From NIOZ-UU13 sp035528395 (lineage in GTDB: Bacteria > Planctomycetota > Phycisphaerae > Sedimentisphaerales > Anaerobacaceae): a stretch of 8,693 nucleotides of DNA. Below are positions 1 to 5,752 of this stretch, one piece after another (positions within the stretch are counted from its first letter, which is position 1; every line of letters starts with the position of its first letter). A model generated the notes under the pieces. That model was given only the letters and a program-made list of their open reading frames with translations, was not told where the DNA came from and searched no databases. Position numbers and translations under genes: made by a program. Location of the stretch: the NCBI GenBank assembly GCA_035528395.1, contig DATKYR010000125.1, forward strand, positions 1-8,693, given 5' to 3'.

Positions 1-195
1 CCGTATTGTCCGAGCCTGAACCTGATTGAACGGCTCTGGGGTCACCTCAAACGCACGGTATTGGCCAATGTGTTGTTTGTCGGTATAGATGATTTGGTCG
101 CGGCCTTTCGTCGTGGTGTTGCCTGTGTCAATGGTCACCGCAAAAAGATGGGATTTATGTTTGATCATGATGATGTTAACAAAAAAGCTGCATGA
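1..195 (+). CDS. IS630-family transposase, C-terminal fragment
   Basis: An open frame runs from base 1 to a TGA at 193-195 and encodes the last 64 residues of a DDE transposase; the N-terminal part lies outside the window. The diagnostic block PYCPSLNLIERLWGHLKR near the start matches the conserved IS630/Tc1-mariner-like segment (P-x-x-P-x-L-N-x-I-E-x-x-W). Its glutamate (residue 10 here) is the third acidic residue of the catalytic triad. The rest is a helical, basic tail ending in DHDDVNKKAA. The protein would cut and paste its element into TA dinucleotides. It is on the strand opposite to all cassette genes and is a later insertion into the array. Whether the full gene is intact cannot be judged from here. 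Confidence 0.85.
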   Translation, partial: PYCPSLNLIERLWGHLKRTVLANVLFVGIDDLVAAFRRGVACVNGHRKKMGFMFDHDDVNKKAA

Positions 196-216
196 TACTT
201 TATGCGTTCCTACTTA
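1..216 (+). mobile_element. Right end of an IS630-family insertion sequence
   Basis: The transposase stop at 195 is followed by about 20 bases (ACTTTATGCGTTCCTAC) leading to a TA at 215-216. Sequence homologous to the interrupted sensor-kinase gene can be followed on the minus strand down to about base 215 (residues RCNSHL). This puts the element boundary at that TA, as expected for IS630 elements, which duplicate a TA target. The last few bases should be the terminal inverted repeat. The other end is outside the window, so the repeat could not be compared. Confidence 0.65.
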
Positions 217-1243
217 GGTGGGAGTTGCATCGTGCCAAGCATGGACGAGATTCAGCGTTGAAGGCTATCTTGCTGTTGTCTCTTGTAAGACGCCACTCGA
301 GGCCACGGATGACTTGTGTGACGATTGGGTTGACATCCACGCGCTGAAAAGAGCCCTTGTCGGGCTTCCTAAACCGCGACACGTCAACGATCGTCCGGAG
401 GCACTGCCGAATGTATGAGATAGAGCCGCGCAGCGTTTCGACAACAGTGTCCCGATGCTCTGGCAGATGAGAGTCCGTGAGAGCAAGGATGTTGCGGACA
501 GAGTTGTCAACTTGATCGCAGTGGTTCAGTAGATCGTGTGCAGACGATGAAATCACACTGTTTGCGAATAGAAAGGCGCCAGTGTCATGTTGAAGGACCT
601 CCAACAACGGGGACGTCTTCTCAAGAACTGCTGTGGCATCCCTAACGATCCGGCGAACAGTGAGGGCAGTAGCTGCTATATGCCCGAGTAGTGCAAGAAC
701 CACTTTCTCTGGTCCAGTGATCGCATCGCCCCTAGCGTGACCGGCCGAACAGACCAAGACGAGCGTCTGGAATGAATCCCTGATGGGAATTGCGACGATG
801 CCCTGGGTAAGTTCAACGACCGGAGTTGAGCTGCGAAATTCGGAAAACGTTATGCACTTCGCATCCAGCTTGTAGTGATCAGATAAACTGTCAAAGAAAT
901 GCGGTGCCGCCACCGTGTTGAAGCGTTTGCGTTGTATGCTGTGCAAGAGCTTGCCCCTGAATGCCGTCAAACTGTCCATGTCAAGCGACAGGTGGAAAGA
1001 GTCCAACAGAGGTGCAAGGTGGGGACCCCGTCTGAGAATCGCGATGTCCGTAACTGTCGTCTCGATATCAAAATGGGCACCCTCTATCTCGAACAGGACA
1101 GCTTCGTGAATAGTGGGCTGTCTCAGTCGCAAGGCCTGGAGCAGGATGAAGTCCTTCAGTTGCGCAGTGCTCTTCAAGCGCCGCAGGACCTGGGCGAACA
1201 AAAACAGGTCTTGACACGATGCAATGAGCTCATCGGGAGTCAT
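200..1243 (-). CDS. GAF-domain sensor-kinase-like protein, 3' truncated (cassette 1)
   Basis: The gene is open for 347 residues. Residues about 45-195 look like a GAF-type sensory domain (ending TQGIVAIPI...LVLVCSAG...KVVLALLGHIAATAL). A helical segment at about 228-292 resembles a DHp dimerisation domain, with A-H236-D-L-L-N as a possible but non-canonical H box. Residues about 301-331 resemble the first strand and helix of a HATPase domain. The ATP-binding N and G boxes are missing, because the frame runs into the IS630 end and stops at a TAA at 200-202; the last 3-4 residues are insertion-derived. No membrane segment is seen, so it is probably cytoplasmic. The ATG at 1243 follows a GGAGA ribosome site and lies 12 bases inside the cassette core at 1256-1262, which supports this start. 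As it stands it cannot be an active kinase. A full-length cassette kinase would have been unusually long. Confidence 0.7.
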   Translation of the reverse strand: MTPDELIASCQDLFLFAQVLRRLKSTAQLKDFILLQALRLRQPTIHEAVLFEIEGAHFDIETTVTDIAILRRGPHLAPLLDSFHLSLDMDSLTAFRGKLLHSIQRKRFNTVAAPHFFDSLSDHYKLDAKCITFSEFRSSTPVVELTQGIVAIPIRDSFQTLVLVCSAGHARGDAITGPEKVVLALLGHIAATALTVRRIVRDATAVLEKTSPLLEVLQHDTGAFLFANSVISSSAHDLLNHCDQVDNSVRNILALTDSHLPEHRDTVVETLRGSISYIRQCLRTIVDVSRFRKPDKGSFQRVDVNPIVTQVIRGLEWRLTRDNSKIAFNAESRPCLARCNSHLSRNA

Positions 1244-1255
1244 GGTCTGTCTCCG

Positions 1256-1319
1256 GCATAACGCACTGGTTGATGAGACGCGAGCTTGCGAGCGGTCTCA
1301 ATCAAGCCAGATGTTGGGC
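1256..1319 (-). other. attC: attC site of cassette 2
   Basis: The site is 64 bp. On the plus strand it begins with GCATAAC (1256-1262) and ends with GTTGGGC (1313-1319). The arms CTGGTTGATGAGAC (1266-1279) and GTCTC-A-ATCAA-G-CCAG (1295-1310) pair with an unpaired A near 1300, the extrahelical base expected in attC. The tip holds two direct GCGAGC copies. The stop codon of the cassette 2 gene is inside it (1302-1304). Confidence 0.88.
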
Positions 1320-2129
1320 AGAACTATCGTCCATGAGGTCACGGGCGAAGACGCCAATAGACTCAATAACTTGTTCTATCGCCACAGCACATTGAGACAC
1401 AAATGGTTCGGTCATATAGAAGATCCAAGGGGTGCCATCGCGCTTGGCAGCTCTGAACCAATCGTTTGGCCAGTCATTCGTGAGTTTTGCGAACTTTTGT
1501 AGCTCATTCATGGGCCACTCGAAGCCGAGATGAAACATTTTGTTCCGGTATCCGAACAGAGCTTGAAGCTTCTGCCTCAGGTCGACAGGCAGATAGTCTG
1601 CAAGGCCAACTGCCTCTGCTAAATCATAAATACCAGCGACAAGATCCTTCGTCCACTTGGTACCTCGCCAGATAAAGTGGCAATCCCACTGTTTGTCGTC
1701 ATTATGTTGCCATCGAGGGTGACTTTGCATATGCAATGACGTTAAGAGAAGATGATCACGCACTTTTAACAATGCCTGGTAAAAGATTGACTCAACTAAT
1801 GGCGCGAGCATGCCGACCGCTGCCATGCTGTGTGCCGCATCCTGATAAACAGAATCATGCAATCGTTCAACCCACTCGTCCACGGCTTGTTGATTTCTAA
1901 AGCCTGTCAACTGTCGAGCGTGGTTTTCGATATCACGAATCTCGTCGCTCAATGCGGATTCGGTTTTCCGATGACGCTGAAGTAAATTGTGAATCGCTTT
2001 AAGTTGTGCATCGTAGTCTAGGTCGGGCAGGAGAATACAAGCATAGTCTCGATCATCCAACTCCGGAAATCCATCTTTGGCATACTCGAAGGGATATTCA
2101 AGCGGCTCATGATTTATGGAATCGGTCAT
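1302..2129 (-). CDS. HEPN-like protein, candidate RNase or defence factor (cassette 2)
   Basis: The protein has 275 residues, is mostly helical, and has no signal peptide or membrane segment. The only recognisable signature is LFGYRNKMFHLGFEWP at about 191-206. R195-N196-x3-H200 fits the R-x4-6-H motif of HEPN domains, with the usual polar residue after the arginine and a hydrophobic helix around it. HEPN proteins are commonly metal-independent RNases in toxin-antitoxin, abortive-infection and CRISPR systems, but some HEPN-like proteins are inactive partners. The N-terminal half (Asp-rich 25-40, then helices 45-130) is unrecognised. I chose the ATG at 2129 because AAGGAGA lies just upstream. 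A longer TTG-initiated frame (2150) would start inside the recombination core. The gene begins 16 bases inside the cassette and its TGA is inside attC. No antitoxin partner is encoded in the cassette. The HEPN call is motif-level only. Confidence 0.75.
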   Translation of the reverse strand: MTDSINHEPLEYPFEYAKDGFPELDDRDYACILLPDLDYDAQLKAIHNLLQRHRKTESALSDEIRDIENHARQLTGFRNQQAVDEWVERLHDSVYQDAAHSMAAVGMLAPLVESIFYQALLKVRDHLLLTSLHMQSHPRWQHNDDKQWDCHFIWRGTKWTKDLVAGIYDLAEAVGLADYLPVDLRQKLQALFGYRNKMFHLGFEWPMNELQKFAKLTNDWPNDWFRAAKRDGTPWIFYMTEPFVSQCAVAIEQVIESIGVFARDLMDDSSAQHLA

Positions 2130-2144
2130 CGGTTCTCCTTTTCG

Positions 2145-2205
2145 GCCCAACGGATGGAGATGAGCGGCCGCGTCCGATGCGGCCCGCTCGATTGAATTGT
2201 TCGCC
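2145..2205 (-). other. attC: attC site of cassette 3
   Basis: The site is 61 bp, with GCCCAAC (2145-2151) and GTTCGCC (2199-2205) as outer boxes. The stem GAGCGGCC (2162-2169) pairs with GGCC-CGCTC (2181-2189) with one unpaired C. The R'' box GTTCGCC matches the start of cassette 3 (GGCGAAC at 2597-2603) exactly as reverse complement. Confidence 0.88.
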
Positions 2206-2210
2206 TGTTT

Positions 2211-2570
2211 CTATGAGAGGCGACGCGCAGTACTGTCTGGTATGCCCCACCAGAGGCACTCTGGACAGATGCAGAAATACATTCCTATCTCTTTGGCTCG
2301 ATTTCTTGACTGAGTACTATTGATCTTAATGAAACCACGCTTCTCTGCTTCTAGAATCGGCAGACCTTTCAACGGGATAGTCCTACCTGAACTTAGGTGG
2401 CATATTGGACATTTCATTGTATCTTCAAATGATTCTTCTGACTTAAGATACTTTCGCAGTGCATCCGCTACGGCTGTATCACTGTCCTTTCGATATGACA
2501 TGATCTTATTGAAGGTATCCGAATCTAATGAGTTGAGATTAATGATTAGTCTATTGTCTTCCGATTGCAT
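2211..2570 (-). CDS. Small protein with zinc-ribbon-like cysteines (cassette 3)
   Basis: The protein has 119 residues. C54-P-I-C57 and C100-I-C102-P-E-C105 form two knuckles about 45 residues apart, a plausible zinc ribbon (Cys4). The N-terminal 50 residues (IINLNSLDSDTFNKIMSYRK...VADALRKYLKSE) look helical and resemble small DNA-binding or antitoxin-like folds, but I do not recognise the family. The ATG at 2570 is preceded by AAAGGAGATAAG, a strong ribosome site. The TAG lies six bases short of the attC. No membrane segment or export signal is seen, so it is cytoplasmic by inference. Regulator, adaptor and nucleic-acid-binding roles are all possible. Confidence 0.75.
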   Translation of the reverse strand: MQSEDNRLIINLNSLDSDTFNKIMSYRKDSDTAVADALRKYLKSEESFEDTMKCPICHLSSGRTIPLKGLPILEAEKRGFIKINSTQSRNRAKEIGMYFCICPECLWWGIPDSTARRLS

Positions 2571-2596
2571 TGCTTATCTCCTTTAATAATCTTGAT

Positions 2597-2731
2597 GGCG
2601 AACGATTCGGCGATGAGCCGCCTGAGTTGGCGACACGGGACACGCATAGAACATTGTGAATCTTCGCAGCCCAAGGGGACATTTGGACAGCCCCAGGCAT
2701 AGCAGGTCGGACTCCATCGCCCTGGTTAGGC
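2597..2731 (-). other. attC: attC site of cassette 4, unusually long
   Basis: The site is 135 bp, with GGCGAAC (2597-2603) and GTTAGGC (2725-2731) as outer boxes. GTTAGGC is the exact reverse complement of the cassette 4 start (GCCTAAC at 3128-3134). The inner arms GGCGATGAG (2609-2617) and CTCCATCGCC (2711-2720) pair around a single unpaired C in the right arm. About 90 bases of loop-side sequence separate the arms, so this is near the upper end of known attC lengths. The stop codon of the upstream membrane-protein gene lies in R''. Confidence 0.85.
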
Positions 2732-3085
2732 AGAATCATTTGCTTGCTTTCGTGCTTCTGATGATTCCAACGTGCGAAGTTCATTGAGTGTGCGTATGAG
2801 CATACGAGTGAGGAGTCCTGTGGATAAGACCAAAAGAAACGCCACGAAGCAAAAGACAAAGGTTACTATGTGCTCTTTAACGTCAACGCGACCCCACGCG
2901 GCCAATCCGAAACCAGTGAGGATTACCAAGCTAGCATACGTACACAGGGTCCATGCCAGCAAGAATCGCTGCGCGCCTCTCGGCCCCCACCAGCGAACGG
3001 CTGGACTATCGGCCAGATTGCTCTTTTTCGTGTAGAGGTCCAGAATATTCATCTTCCATTTACGTTTTAGTGTTTGTTTTACCAT
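2726..3085 (-). CDS. Two-helix membrane protein of unknown function (cassette 4)
   Basis: The protein has 119 residues. A basic N-terminus (KQTLKRKWK) and a polar stretch of about 40 residues precede two hydrophobic helices at about 41-64 (FLLAWTLCTYASLVILTGFG) and 72-94 (IVTFVFCFVAFLLVLSTGLL). A charged C-terminal tail (RTLNELRTLESSEARKQ) could form a short coiled coil. It is probably an inner-membrane protein; positive-inside charges suggest both ends are cytoplasmic. No family is recognised. The ATG at 3085 has GGGAG upstream, and the TAA falls inside the R'' box of its attC. Two-helix membrane proteins of this size appear as effectors in some defence systems and also as plain unknowns; nothing here decides between them. 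Confidence 0.75.
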   Translation of the reverse strand: MVKQTLKRKWKMNILDLYTKKSNLADSPAVRWWGPRGAQRFLLAWTLCTYASLVILTGFGLAAWGRVDVKEHIVTFVFCFVAFLLVLSTGLLTRMLIRTLNELRTLESSEARKQANDSA

Positions 3086-3127
3086 TGCTCGTCTCCCTAT
3101 TATATAACAATGTCAAATGGAGAAGCT

Positions 3128-3199
3128 GCCTAACGCTGCGGATAACCGGACGGGAAAAGCCGTAGCTTTTGCCGGTCCGAGTTGATCCCTTTGTTAGCC
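3128..3199 (-). other. attC: attC site of cassette 5
   Basis: The site is 72 bp, from GCCTAAC (3128-3134) to GTTAGCC (3193-3199). The tip stem AAAAGC/GCTTTT (3155-3160 and 3165-3170) encloses a CGTA loop, and outer arms CCGGACGG and CCGGTCCG flank it. GTTAGCC is the exact reverse complement of GGCTAAC at the start of cassette 5 (3962-3968). Confidence 0.9.
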
Positions 3200-3940
3200 T
3201 TCTGTAGTGCCCAGTGATCTGAACGCCCAATTATCTAGGCTGCTTAAGTCTACCTTTGGCCCGATATTTCTCACCGTCAAGTCTCTGAGGCGGCGGGCAC
3301 CTATGATCTTGCCCCACTTGTCCAGTATCCAGTCTAAGATGGACTCCTTACTATATAGAATGCCCAAGTCATCGCTTATTACGTAAACTGCTCCTACCTC
3401 TTCGACATGTCTCTTAGGTTCCTCTGTATTCAACTTATGCGCAGCCGCAATGATGTTCTGAAGGAACTCTCCAAGCGTGGCCATTTCCTTCTCGGCCACT
3501 CGTCTAGAAAGGTCGATTCTTATTGCCCGATCGAACTCCAGTGATATTTCCTGGCCCGAACACTTGGCATCCACGAGCAATAGGTCAGCGTTTCCACCGA
3601 AATTCGTGACGCCGTGGTCTCTCAATGCAGAGAGACACTGGGTGAACCTATCGACGTCAAAGGTGATACGTTGTTCCGAGCCTCTATCGGTCTCGGGCAA
3701 AGCACTCCATCCCAGATAGAAGAAATCTATCGAGTGTCTCGACTGACGATCGAGAAGGAAGAGGCGTTTGACAAGCTCTTGCGCAGTGGCATCACCGCCA
3801 TTGTCTTCGTCAACAACCAAGAAGATGCCGATTGGCAGGACTAGATCATCATCACCACACTTGTTCTGAATCATCCAAAGATCCCGCCTAAGAGTTTGTA
3901 CAAAGTCGCCGACCGTCCCAACGGGGTAGGCAAAAGTCAT
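3194..3940 (-). CDS. Unknown 248-residue protein (cassette 5)
   Basis: No family is recognised. The protein looks globular, soluble and mixed alpha/beta. It has a strand LPIGIFLVVDEDNGGD at about 36-51, a second strand-rich region HSIDFFYLGWSALPE, then GNADLLLVDAK at about 117-127, followed by a strand with EFDRAIRIDLS and a helix with many charged residues. The C-terminal region (YVISDDLGILYSKESILDWILDKWG) is also well folded in appearance. The strand-Asp-Ala-Lys arrangement faintly recalls nuclease cores, but no complete catalytic set is seen, so no enzyme is claimed. The ATG at 3940 follows AAAGGAGAAC, 22 bases inside the cassette core. The TAA at 3194-3196 lies in R''. Confidence 0.75.
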   Translation of the reverse strand: MTFAYPVGTVGDFVQTLRRDLWMIQNKCGDDDLVLPIGIFLVVDEDNGGDATAQELVKRLFLLDRQSRHSIDFFYLGWSALPETDRGSEQRITFDVDRFTQCLSALRDHGVTNFGGNADLLLVDAKCSGQEISLEFDRAIRIDLSRRVAEKEMATLGEFLQNIIAAAHKLNTEEPKRHVEEVGAVYVISDDLGILYSKESILDWILDKWGKIIGARRLRDLTVRNIGPKVDLSSLDNWAFRSLGTTEG

Positions 3941-3961
3941 CGTGTTCTCCTTTCTTTCTAA

Positions 3962-4020
3962 GGCTAACGTTGCGGATCAGGCGCGGCTATTTGCCGTCGC
4001 CTGCATCCGGCTTGTTCGAT
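3962..4020 (-). other. attC: attC site of cassette 6
   Basis: The site is 59 bp, from GGCTAAC (3962-3968) to GTTCGAT (4014-4020). The arms GCGGATCAGGCGCGGC (3972-3987) and GCCGTCGCCTGCATCCG (3993-4009) pair with unpaired bases in the right arm. R'' is the exact reverse complement of ATCGAAC at the cassette 6 start. The lipoprotein gene ends inside it. Confidence 0.9.
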
Positions 4021-4439
4021 GACTCATGCTTCTTCTTATCGGGAACCATGATAAAGTCCTTCTTAATCATGTGTCGGTCAATCTGGGGAACGCGAACATC
4101 CCACCATGATTTTCCGTTGGCGCTCTTGAAGCCGGGGCGTGAGACCGTCATGCCAATGAAGTAGTCCCATCTCTGATTCTCTTCATCGAGAATCATTGCA
4201 CCGTACCGGCAAGGGTCAAACACGTATTCTCCCTTCGCGTCAGTTTGACTAGAGGCAACCTTCCACCGAGTGTCCAAGCCGCCGTAAAGTGTGATATCGA
4301 CATCTACAATAGGATTCCCGTCCGCGTCCGCGACGCATCCCTTCAAAACAGGAGCTGCCGACGGGTTGACCGGAACAGGGTTGTCCTTACAGCCCAGAAC
4401 AGCAACTACTACGAGAACACAAAACGCTTTGGCTTTCAT
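3987..4439 (-). CDS. Lipoprotein with carboxypeptidase-regulatory-like domain (cassette 6)
   Basis: The protein has 150 residues. MKAKAFCVLVVVAVLGC is a short lipoprotein signal peptide with lipobox V-L-G-C17, so the mature protein should be lipid-anchored at Cys17. After a Pro-rich linker, about 31-75 (LKGCVADADGNPIVDVDITLYGG ... TDAKGEYVFDP) matches the carboxypeptidase-regulatory-like (CarboxypepD_reg) beta-sandwich pattern: G-x-V-x-D-x-x-G-x-P-I early, then T-D-x-x-G-x-Y-x-F. Such domains are passive surface or periplasmic modules. The remainder (about 80-135) has further beta-strands and a polar tail. I chose the ATG at 4439, not an upstream ATG at 4481, because it gives the signal peptide at the N-terminus and has AAGGA upstream. 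The final ~11 codons lie in attC. Cell-envelope function is inferred. Confidence 0.82.
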   Translation of the reverse strand: MKAKAFCVLVVVAVLGCKDNPVPVNPSAAPVLKGCVADADGNPIVDVDITLYGGLDTRWKVASSQTDAKGEYVFDPCRYGAMILDEENQRWDYFIGMTVSRPGFKSANGKSWWDVRVPQIDRHMIKKDFIMVPDKKKHESSNKPDAGDGK

Positions 4440-4508
4440 ATCGCAATCATCCTTGCATGAGCAGGACGTCCCGCACTCCAAGGTTATTCAGGTAATCCCG
4501 TTCTTGTC

Positions 4509-4567
4509 ATCGAACGTTTCGCCTGACCGGCGGCTCTTCGCCGTCCGTGTCGAGGCTGTAGTTGGGC
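4509..4567 (-). other. attC: attC site of cassette 7
   Basis: The site is 59 bp, from ATCGAAC (4509-4515) to GTTGGGC (4561-4567). The arms GCCTGACCGGCGGC (4521-4534) and GCCGTCCGTGTCGAGGC (4540-4556) pair with bulged bases. R'' (GTTGGGC) differs by one base from the ideal complement of the cassette 7 start (GCCTAAC at 5753-5759), the only imperfect pair in the array. Confidence 0.85.
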
Positions 4568-4695
4568 AGTTTGTGCGGTTTTGCCTGTACGGTATTGTAT
4601 AAGAATAACTCTCCTTCTACCAGCCGTGGTATTGGCAGGTATCTGCGGCAGCTCTTGAGCAGCTGCAACTTCTTCAGCCGCAACCGGCAAAGGTT
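4568..4695. other. 3' trailer of cassette 7, no gene seen
   Basis: These 128 bases lie between the stop of the beta-propeller gene and its attC, whereas the other complete cassettes have almost no trailer. I see no strong hairpin plus T-run and no convincing gene. A minus-strand frame different from that of the propeller stays open across it and through attC, but I regard that as chance or at most a lost C-terminal extension. Confidence 0.4.
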
Positions 4696-5730
4696 CTATG
4701 GCTTCCGAATTTTGGCCAAGCCAGTCTGCCATTCCTTGCCTTTCTTGCCTGCATAGACCATGTAGTAGGTCTCGCCTATCTCGATGACTTGGGGCGTCAG
4801 CACGCCGTCGCAGTCCCACGCGTCGCGGCTGGCCGACGGCGTGAATACGGGATTGTGGGGGTTCGGTTCAAACGTGCGGAAGTCGCGGGTGCGGACGTGC
4901 CCGATCCGCCAGACCTTGCCGTCGTAGCCGCCGTACAGGATATGGAAGTACCGCGGCCCCTTGAACAATTCCGTCTCACGAACGGCCCGGCTGTCCCATG
5001 CCTGGCCGCTGCCTTTAAAGACGGGATTGGCCGGATTCTTCGTGACTGATGCCGGGTCGCTCGTCGGCGCGGTCGCATGACACATGGTCAGTCCGTCCTC
5101 ATACGACCGCGTCGCCTTACCCGTGTAGACGATATGAATCACCTCGCCCACCACAGCGACGGAAGGGTGCGTCGAGCCGTCTCGCTCATGCTCGGTATCC
5201 GCGCCAATCACAGGGGTCCGCCGGACGCGTGTCCACTTCCCCATGTCACCGTCGCTGACAAGCAGGCCGGTCTGCTCGGGCGTCGCCTTTCCCTTACCCC
5301 GATAGTACATGTAGAATTTGTCGTCGGCGGGATTCAGGAAAGGGAAGGGGTACTCGACGGCCGCGTTGTCGAAACCTTTCTCCGAGGGTACGAGGATGGG
5401 GTTGCGGGCGTCCTGAGTAATGTCGGTGAGGTCGCCCACCGGAGCCGTAGCGTGCATCATCAGCCAGCGTCTGCCGAACTCGCGTTTGCACCAGATGTAG
5501 TGTACCGTCTCGTCAACCACGATGGCGTGGGTCGCCGCCGCCCACAGCGGCGGTTCGAGGGCAATGATCGGGTTGCCCTTCTCGATCCTCTTGAAACCTG
5601 CGAAAACCTCGAATCCGATGGCCTCTTCGCTTTTTGGTTGATCGCCAACATCCGGCTGCGGTTGGCCAATAGCGGCCGAGGTCCAGGAAACAGCAAGCAA
5701 GAGAACTACCCATACCAGGACAAGTCTCAT
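4696..5730 (-). CDS. Secreted GH43/GH130-like beta-propeller protein (cassette 7)
   Basis: The protein has 344 residues. MRLVLVWVVLLLAVSWTSAA is a Sec signal peptide with likely cleavage near A20-IGQ. The mature part repeats a blade pattern: NPILVP...FDNAAVEYPFPF (110-130), HPSVAVVGEVIHIVYTG (198-214), NPVFKG...WDSRAVRE (245-252), NPVFTP...AWDCDGVLTPQV (303-325), each followed by a YxxxY strand such as FYMYYRGKG or YYMVYAGKKG. This is typical of five-bladed propellers in the GH43, GH32/68 and GH130 group and of uncharacterised glycosidase-like proteins. Acidic residues at blade starts (D121, E126, D246, D316 region) could form the active site, but the catalytic set cannot be assigned, so substrate and activity are open. 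It probably acts in the periplasm or outside the cell on glycans. The ATG at 5730 follows GAAGGATC. This is the longest complete cassette. Confidence 0.8.
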   Translation of the reverse strand: MRLVLVWVVLLLAVSWTSAAIGQPQPDVGDQPKSEEAIGFEVFAGFKRIEKGNPIIALEPPLWAAATHAIVVDETVHYIWCKREFGRRWLMMHATAPVGDLTDITQDARNPILVPSEKGFDNAAVEYPFPFLNPADDKFYMYYRGKGKATPEQTGLLVSDGDMGKWTRVRRTPVIGADTEHERDGSTHPSVAVVGEVIHIVYTGKATRSYEDGLTMCHATAPTSDPASVTKNPANPVFKGSGQAWDSRAVRETELFKGPRYFHILYGGYDGKVWRIGHVRTRDFRTFEPNPHNPVFTPSASRDAWDCDGVLTPQVIEIGETYYMVYAGKKGKEWQTGLAKIRKP

Positions 5731-5752
5731 TGATCCTTCTCTTTTACTTAAT

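Noticed and set aside
2130..2150. TTG start at 2150 for the HEPN-like protein.
   Set aside because: It would put the start inside the recombination core; the ATG at 2129 has an AAGGAGA site directly upstream.
2551..2859. Minus-strand frame of 102 codons across cassettes 3 and 4.
   Set aside because: It spans an attC and overlaps two better-supported genes out of frame.
4440..4481. Upstream ATG at 4481 for the lipoprotein.
   Set aside because: It would add a Cys-rich, charged stretch before the signal peptide and spoil it; the ATG at 4439 gives a normal lipoprotein N-terminus.
4484..4819. Minus-strand frame overlapping the end of the beta-propeller gene and running through attC.
   Set aside because: It has no plausible start of its own, and its stop lies beyond attC in the next cassette's leader, which is not how cassette genes end. 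A frameshifted C-terminal extension cannot be excluded but is not supported.
5077..5733. Plus-strand open frame of 218 codons.
   Set aside because: It lies entirely opposite the beta-propeller gene, which has a signal peptide, repeats and a ribosome site. The plus frame is a GC-driven shadow.
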